From Candidatus Martarchaeota archaeon (lineage in GTDB: Archaea > Micrarchaeota > Micrarchaeia > Micrarchaeales > CABMGC01), in contig JAMCZF010000014.1 in NCBI GenBank assembly GCA_023485825.1, positions 1 to 8,520 of the forward strand: 8,520 nucleotides of DNA. Direction: 5' to 3'. Of this stretch, positions 6,046 to 8,520 are shown one piece after another. The notes under the pieces were generated by a model, which saw only the letters and a program-made list of their open reading frames with translations, did not search any database and was not told the DNA's origin. The translations under genes were made by a program, and so were the position numbers. Within the stretch, counting starts at the first letter, position 1. Each line of letters opens with the position of its first letter.

Positions 6046-6581
6046 GCGTTGCCGTTCGCTATGGTGTATGCGGCAAGGAACTCGAGGGACTCGTTGTTGA
6101 GCACAGCCGTGTACTGTATCTCCTCCCCGGCATGTCCAGACATTGTTATGGTCTTATTGGATAGCATGCTTCCGCCAATCCGCACCACCGCGGCATCTGA
6201 GATTGCGGTATACCCGGCAAGCGTCATATTGCTTGCGTTTGGCTGTACCAGTATATTCATGTTTGACCTGAATATGCCCTCCTGGTCCTGCGGCTCTGCA
6301 AAGAGTGCAACAAGCCCGGGGCTGTGCGTGACGTTGTTTAGCGCTACCCACCCCGTCGGGTAGTCTATGCTTATGCCGTATGTTGAGTTTGTGTACAGGG
6401 TTCCTCCGCCTCCTCCGCCGTAATTGCGGGCGTAGCTGTAGTATCCGCCCGTTATCGCGCCTATCACCACCATGGCCGCTATTATGTATTTGGTGGATGG
6501 GACTCTTCTTTTTGCAGGCTGCGCAGAAGCCTGCGCCGGAATCTGGGCAGTGCCGCCGGTGTTTTGCGTTTCGTTGTACAT
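5955..6581 (-). CDS. Membrane-anchored PsbP/MOG1-like surface protein
   Basis: A 208-residue protein. Residues 1-30 are a polar, Gln/Ala-rich stretch ending in KRR; 31-48 form a single membrane segment (YIIAAMVVIGAITGGYYS); 55-60 are six glycines as a linker. The outer domain begins with LYTNSTYGISIDYPTGW (62-78), the opening of PsbP and MOG1-like domains, and ends with VQDSISSFK (198-206), the usual closing helix of that fold. Six or more N-x-S/T sites suggest glycosylation. Such domains are common on archaeal and bacterial lipoproteins and anchored proteins; a ligand or partner is not known here. It runs toward the dehydrogenase fragment, whose frame overlaps its last 91 bases. The start is ATG 6581 with a TATA box about 30 bases upstream and no ribosome site, so it is probably leaderless or nearly so. 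Confidence 0.8.
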   Translation of the reverse strand: MYNETQNTGGTAQIPAQASAQPAKRRVPSTKYIIAAMVVIGAITGGYYSYARNYGGGGGGTLYTNSTYGISIDYPTGWVALNNVTHSPGLVALFAEPQDQEGIFRSNMNILVQPNASNMTLAGYTAISDAAVVRIGGSMLSNKTITMSGHAGEEIQYTAVLNNESLEFLAAYTIANGNAYVITYTASPSQFSKYLPQVQDSISSFKLS

Positions 6582-6609
6582 AGTATCATTGATAGCTTAA
6601 ACATATACC

Positions 6610-6617
6610 TTTATAAA
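6610..6617 (-). promoter_or_regulatory. TATA box of the PsbP-like gene
   Basis: On the minus strand this reads TTTATAAA followed by GG, centred about 32 bases before the ATG at 6581. A transcript start near 6586-6588 would give a leader of only a few bases. Confidence 0.6.
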
Positions 6618-6624
6618 CACTATC

Positions 6625-6652
6625 CTGGCCTTGTAAGACTGGCCTTGTAAGA
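6625..6652. repeat. Tandem 14-bp direct repeat
   Basis: CTGGCCTTGTAAGA occurs twice head to tail (6625-6638 and 6639-6652). A further partial match (ATTGTAAGA) appears near 6776. The pair lies just upstream of the TATA box of the PsbP-like gene, where it could be a regulator site or a slippage product. Confidence 0.75.
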
Positions 6653-6899
6653 TAGCGACTTGACAAATCCCTCGTGGGATGCCACTAAAATTCCGTAGGT
6701 ATGGATTCCTACTGTAAAATTTGCGATTGCCCCCTATCAGTGTAATTGTCAAATCTCATGTTCCTATTGTAAGAGTTTAAGGCGCTGCGGCGAAGTGCCC
6801 GGCGAGTGAAACGCACAGTATTCCTGTCCTGTGATAAAATCCTTGATTGTTGCAGCTGTAGATTTCTCTGCTATCCGGGCTGCGGAGCAAAGAGATAGC
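6653..6899. other. Gene-free spacer with possible hairpins
   Basis: No gene is supported here. The part from 6660 to 6752 holds several inverted repeats: ATCCC-TCGT-GGGAT (6667-6680), an overlapping alternative GTGG-GATG-CCAC (6674-6685), and GTAGG-8 bases-CCTAC (6695-6712) flanked by AAATT and AATTT. All are enclosed by TTGACAA (6660-6666) and its complement TTGTCAA (6746-6752). It could be a small structured RNA or a regulatory leader. The rest, 6753-6899, lies after the stop of the YrdC gene and shows nothing I can name. Confidence 0.3.
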
Positions 6900-7538
6900 T
6901 TATGCGCGCAGCCTGCCGAACGCCCTCTCTATCTGTCTCATTGTGAAAGCGCCCTCCCTTATCACGCGCAGCTCCGGCAGCGCTATTATTGTAGAAGGCA
7001 CGCCGCAGCCCGCTCTCCCGGAATCGAGTATGGCGTCTACCCTTCCTTTGAAGTACCTTATCGCCTGTGCGCCTGTTTCCGATGGTTTGAGGCCAGAGGG
7101 ATTTGCGCTCGGAGCTATCAGGGGAACTCCGGCAGCACGGATCAGTGCCAGCGCGATGGTATTGCTAGGAATTCTGACTGCGACGGTGCCGGTGCCAGCA
7201 GTAACGATACTCGGCACACAGGGCTTGGATCGCAGAATGACGGTGAGCGGTGCAGGCCATGCCCTGCTCAGCGCGCGCCGGTATCCCCTCGGCACATATG
7301 CTATTCTTCCCAGCATCTGCATGTCTGATACGAGGACTATGAGCGCCTTTTTCCTCTCCCTGCCCTTTATCCTGTATACCCTGGCACATGCCTTCCCATC
7401 AAGCGCGTTGGTCCCTATGCCATATACTGTCTCTGTAGGAAAGACGGCAACGCCGCCTTCCCTCATTATCCTTGCCGCAGCGCGCACCGCGTCGGTGTGC
7501 CCGGAGCTGCCGCCAAGGCGCATTATTATGGTCTGCAT
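6900..7538 (-). CDS. Threonylcarbamoyl-AMP synthase (YrdC/Sua5 family)
   Basis: Makes threonylcarbamoyl-AMP from threonine, bicarbonate and ATP, the first step of the t6A modification at position 37 of ANN-decoding tRNAs; Kae1 and its partners then transfer the group. 212 residues from the ATG at 7538, a complete YrdC domain without the extra C-terminal Sua5 domain. Seen: FPTETVYGIGTNA (33-45), YRIKGRERKKAL (56-67), WPAPLTVIL (94-102), VAVRIPSN (119-126), PLIAPSANPSG (139-149), then the GGVPSTII-like segment CGVPSTIIAL. A TTG at 7544 would add two residues and overlap the upstream stop as TTGA; I prefer the ATG. It lies two bases after the K+ channel gene on the same strand, so the two are almost certainly one transcript. 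The tRNA-Ile in this window is a natural t6A substrate. Confidence 0.92.
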   Translation of the reverse strand: MQTIIMRLGGSSGHTDAVRAAARIMREGGVAVFPTETVYGIGTNALDGKACARVYRIKGRERKKALIVLVSDMQMLGRIAYVPRGYRRALSRAWPAPLTVILRSKPCVPSIVTAGTGTVAVRIPSNTIALALIRAAGVPLIAPSANPSGLKPSETGAQAIRYFKGRVDAILDSGRAGCGVPSTIIALPELRVIREGAFTMRQIERAFGRLRA

Positions 7539-7540
7539 GC

Positions 7541-8287
7541 TCAACCCGCCATCAGCCTCTTGGTGAGTATCTGCGACGCTATCTCCGACGGGTTCATCAC
7601 GCTTACGTTCGCATTCAGGCTCTTGACGTTCCTCGCCTCCTCGTCGCTGTGCACTATTGCCGTCATCTTCGTGTTCTTGGCCATGTTGCGTATTACAAGT
7701 ATGGCATACACTATCTTAGACTTCTCGTGCATGTCAACTATGATGGACTTGGCGCGCTGCAATTCGAACTTCCGCATCTCGCGCTCGTTGGTCTCATCAG
7801 CGACGTACGCATTGTAACCCTGCTCGCGCAGCTGCTCAGCTACCTCCTTGTCGTACGTCACCATTATGAACCTGGCCTTGTCGCGCTTGAGCCTCTGCGC
7901 TATGTGCATGTTGACAACATCGGTGCCCACAAGCACGATGTGGTTCCTGAGGAACCTGCGCTCCAGGGCCGTTATCTTCCCCGCTATCCTGTCCAATCTG
8001 CTGTTCACAATATCACTCGAGAACACGGTAATCGCGCTGAGCATGGTCCCCAGGCCGATTACTATGAGTATCATGACGAACAACTTGCCGATCGCGGTTA
8101 TGGGGTATATGTCGCCGTAACCTACGGTCGTTAAAGTTATTATGGTGAAGTATGCGGCATCGAGGAGCGAGTTTATGTGCACGTTAAAGTTGGAATACTG
8201 TCCGAGTATGTAGGTGCCCACTACCCCAAAGGCGAAGATTAGTGTGACGCCGGCAGCATACACCATTACCTTGACTGATAACCGCAT
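7541..8287 (-). CDS. Two-helix K+ channel with RCK/TrkA-N-like domain
   Basis: 248 residues. Helix one is about 8-28, then a pore helix and the potassium selectivity filter TTVGYGD (53-59), then helix two (68-90), the architecture of MthK-type channels, which assemble as tetramers in the cell membrane. A linker (91-113) leads to an RCK/TrkA-N Rossmann-like domain (about 115-235): NHIVLVGTDVVNMHIAQRL, YNAYVADETN, AKSIIVDM, TKMTAIVHSDE. The usual Gly-x-Gly-x2-Gly nucleotide loop is degenerate, G121-T-D-V-V-N126, so two of three glycines are missing. No C-terminal RCK_C/TrkA-C domain follows. The filter shows K+ selectivity; the gating ligand is unknown. The start is ATG 8287 with a TATA-like box about 34 bases upstream; YrdC follows two bases after the stop. 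Confidence 0.92.
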   Translation of the reverse strand: MRLSVKVMVYAAGVTLIFAFGVVGTYILGQYSNFNVHINSLLDAAYFTIITLTTVGYGDIYPITAIGKLFVMILIVIGLGTMLSAITVFSSDIVNSRLDRIAGKITALERRFLRNHIVLVGTDVVNMHIAQRLKRDKARFIMVTYDKEVAEQLREQGYNAYVADETNEREMRKFELQRAKSIIVDMHEKSKIVYAILVIRNMAKNTKMTAIVHSDEEARNVKSLNANVSVMNPSEIASQILTKRLMAG

Positions 8288-8316
8288 CGCAACACTGCTT
8301 GTATAAGAATTGGAAG

Positions 8317-8325
8317 GCTTTTATG
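8317..8325 (-). promoter_or_regulatory. TATA box of the K+ channel-YrdC operon
   Basis: On the minus strand CATAAAAGC lies 30-38 bases ahead of the ATG at 8287, predicting a transcript start around 8294 and a leader of about 7 bases. It sits 20 bases outside the left arm of the inverted repeat. Confidence 0.5.
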
Positions 8326-8345
8326 CATTGCCGTTGCCTATGCGC

Positions 8346-8520
8346 ATCCCCCTCTCCCAAACCTCCGCAATTGCGCATGCCGCAGCGACGAGGCCCTCTT
8401 CATGATGGTGCTGAGCCTACCTGCTGTCGGGCCTTTAGACTGATGATTGATTTCTCCTTCTGGGCTGGCGCCGCTACAAGTCGGTATGGCGCATATTGCG
8501 GAGGTTTGGGAGAGGGGGAT
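8346..8520. repeat. Long inverted repeat element, perfect 26-bp arms, cut by window edge
   Basis: Bases 8346-8371 and 8495-8520 are exact reverse complements (26 of 26). Moving inward, pairing resumes after one unpaired base: TGCGC (8372-8376 region) with GCGCA, then ATGCCG with CGGTAT, giving about 37 paired bases in total. About 100 bases lie between the arms, including a smaller GAGGCCC/GGGCCT-type pair. The right arm ends at the last base of the window, so the repeat may go further. It could be a small non-autonomous transposable element (MITE-like) or a structured RNA locus. The G-rich strand of each arm (GGAGGTTTGGGAGAGGGGG) could also form a two-layer quadruplex. A frame from ATG 8443 is open to the edge but matches nothing known to me. 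Confidence 0.75.

Noticed and set aside
6943..7566. 207-codon plus-strand frame opposite YrdC
   Set aside because: Antisense of a clear YrdC domain, with no domain of its own.
7472..8134. 220-codon plus-strand frame opposite the K+ channel
   Set aside because: Antisense of the selectivity filter and RCK-like domain; His, Tyr and Leu rich with no recognisable pattern.
8184..8378. 64-codon minus-strand frame starting in the inverted repeat
   Set aside because: It overlaps the K+ channel start and its promoter; nothing recognisable in the translation.
8402..8450. C/D-box small RNA (ATGATGG, CTGA, TGATGA)
   Set aside because: The boxes are in the wrong order and spacing; only two bases lie between the first C-like box and CTGA, leaving no guide.

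Overview
The window comes from an archaeon. The evidence is an archease gene, an archaeosortase/exosortase-family protein, a tRNA-Ile interrupted by a canonical-position (37/38) intron, TATA/BRE-type promoters close to start codons, GTG/TTG starts, and frequent AGG (Arg) and ATA (Ile) codons. A small-genome lineage such as Micrarchaeota, or a Thermoplasmata relative, would fit, but that placement is an impression and was not tested. About 91% of the window is genes; the longest stretches without one are about 290, 320 and 230 bases.

Left part (1-4365): the 3' two thirds of a NodU/TobZ-type carbamoyltransferase runs in from beyond the left edge and converges, 6 bases away, on an archease gene. 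Archease shares a divergent, TATA-containing spacer with a 508-residue archaeosortase-like membrane protein (catalytic Cys/Arg/His visible) that carries a long Asn/Ser/Thr-rich outer domain. Its 3' end overlaps by 23 bases a gene fusing a Nudix hydrolase to a family-4-like uracil-DNA glycosylase. The glycosylase domain has lost three of the four cysteines expected for an iron-sulfur cluster. An intron-bearing tRNA-Ile(GAU) follows.

Middle (4366-6581): a spacer of about 290 bases holding an inverted repeat and a good BRE/TATA promoter; a membrane-anchored DUF4382-type surface protein; a short-chain dehydrogenase cut off after about 93 residues; and, converging on it, a membrane-anchored PsbP/MOG1-like surface protein on the minus strand.

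Right part (6582-8520): a spacer of about 320 bases with a tandem repeat and several possible hairpins. Then a minus-strand operon of a two-helix K+ channel with an RCK-like domain followed by a YrdC/Sua5 threonylcarbamoyl-AMP synthase. The right edge holds a perfect 26-bp inverted repeat whose arms begin at 8346 and end exactly at the window edge.

Themes: tRNA maturation (archease for RtcB ligation, an intron-containing tRNA, YrdC for t6A) and the cell surface (archaeosortase, DUF4382 protein, PsbP-like protein). The most unusual items are the cluster-less Nudix-glycosylase fusion, the long inverted repeat at the right edge, and the amputated dehydrogenase. I see no CRISPR array, no transposase, no rRNA and no defence island.
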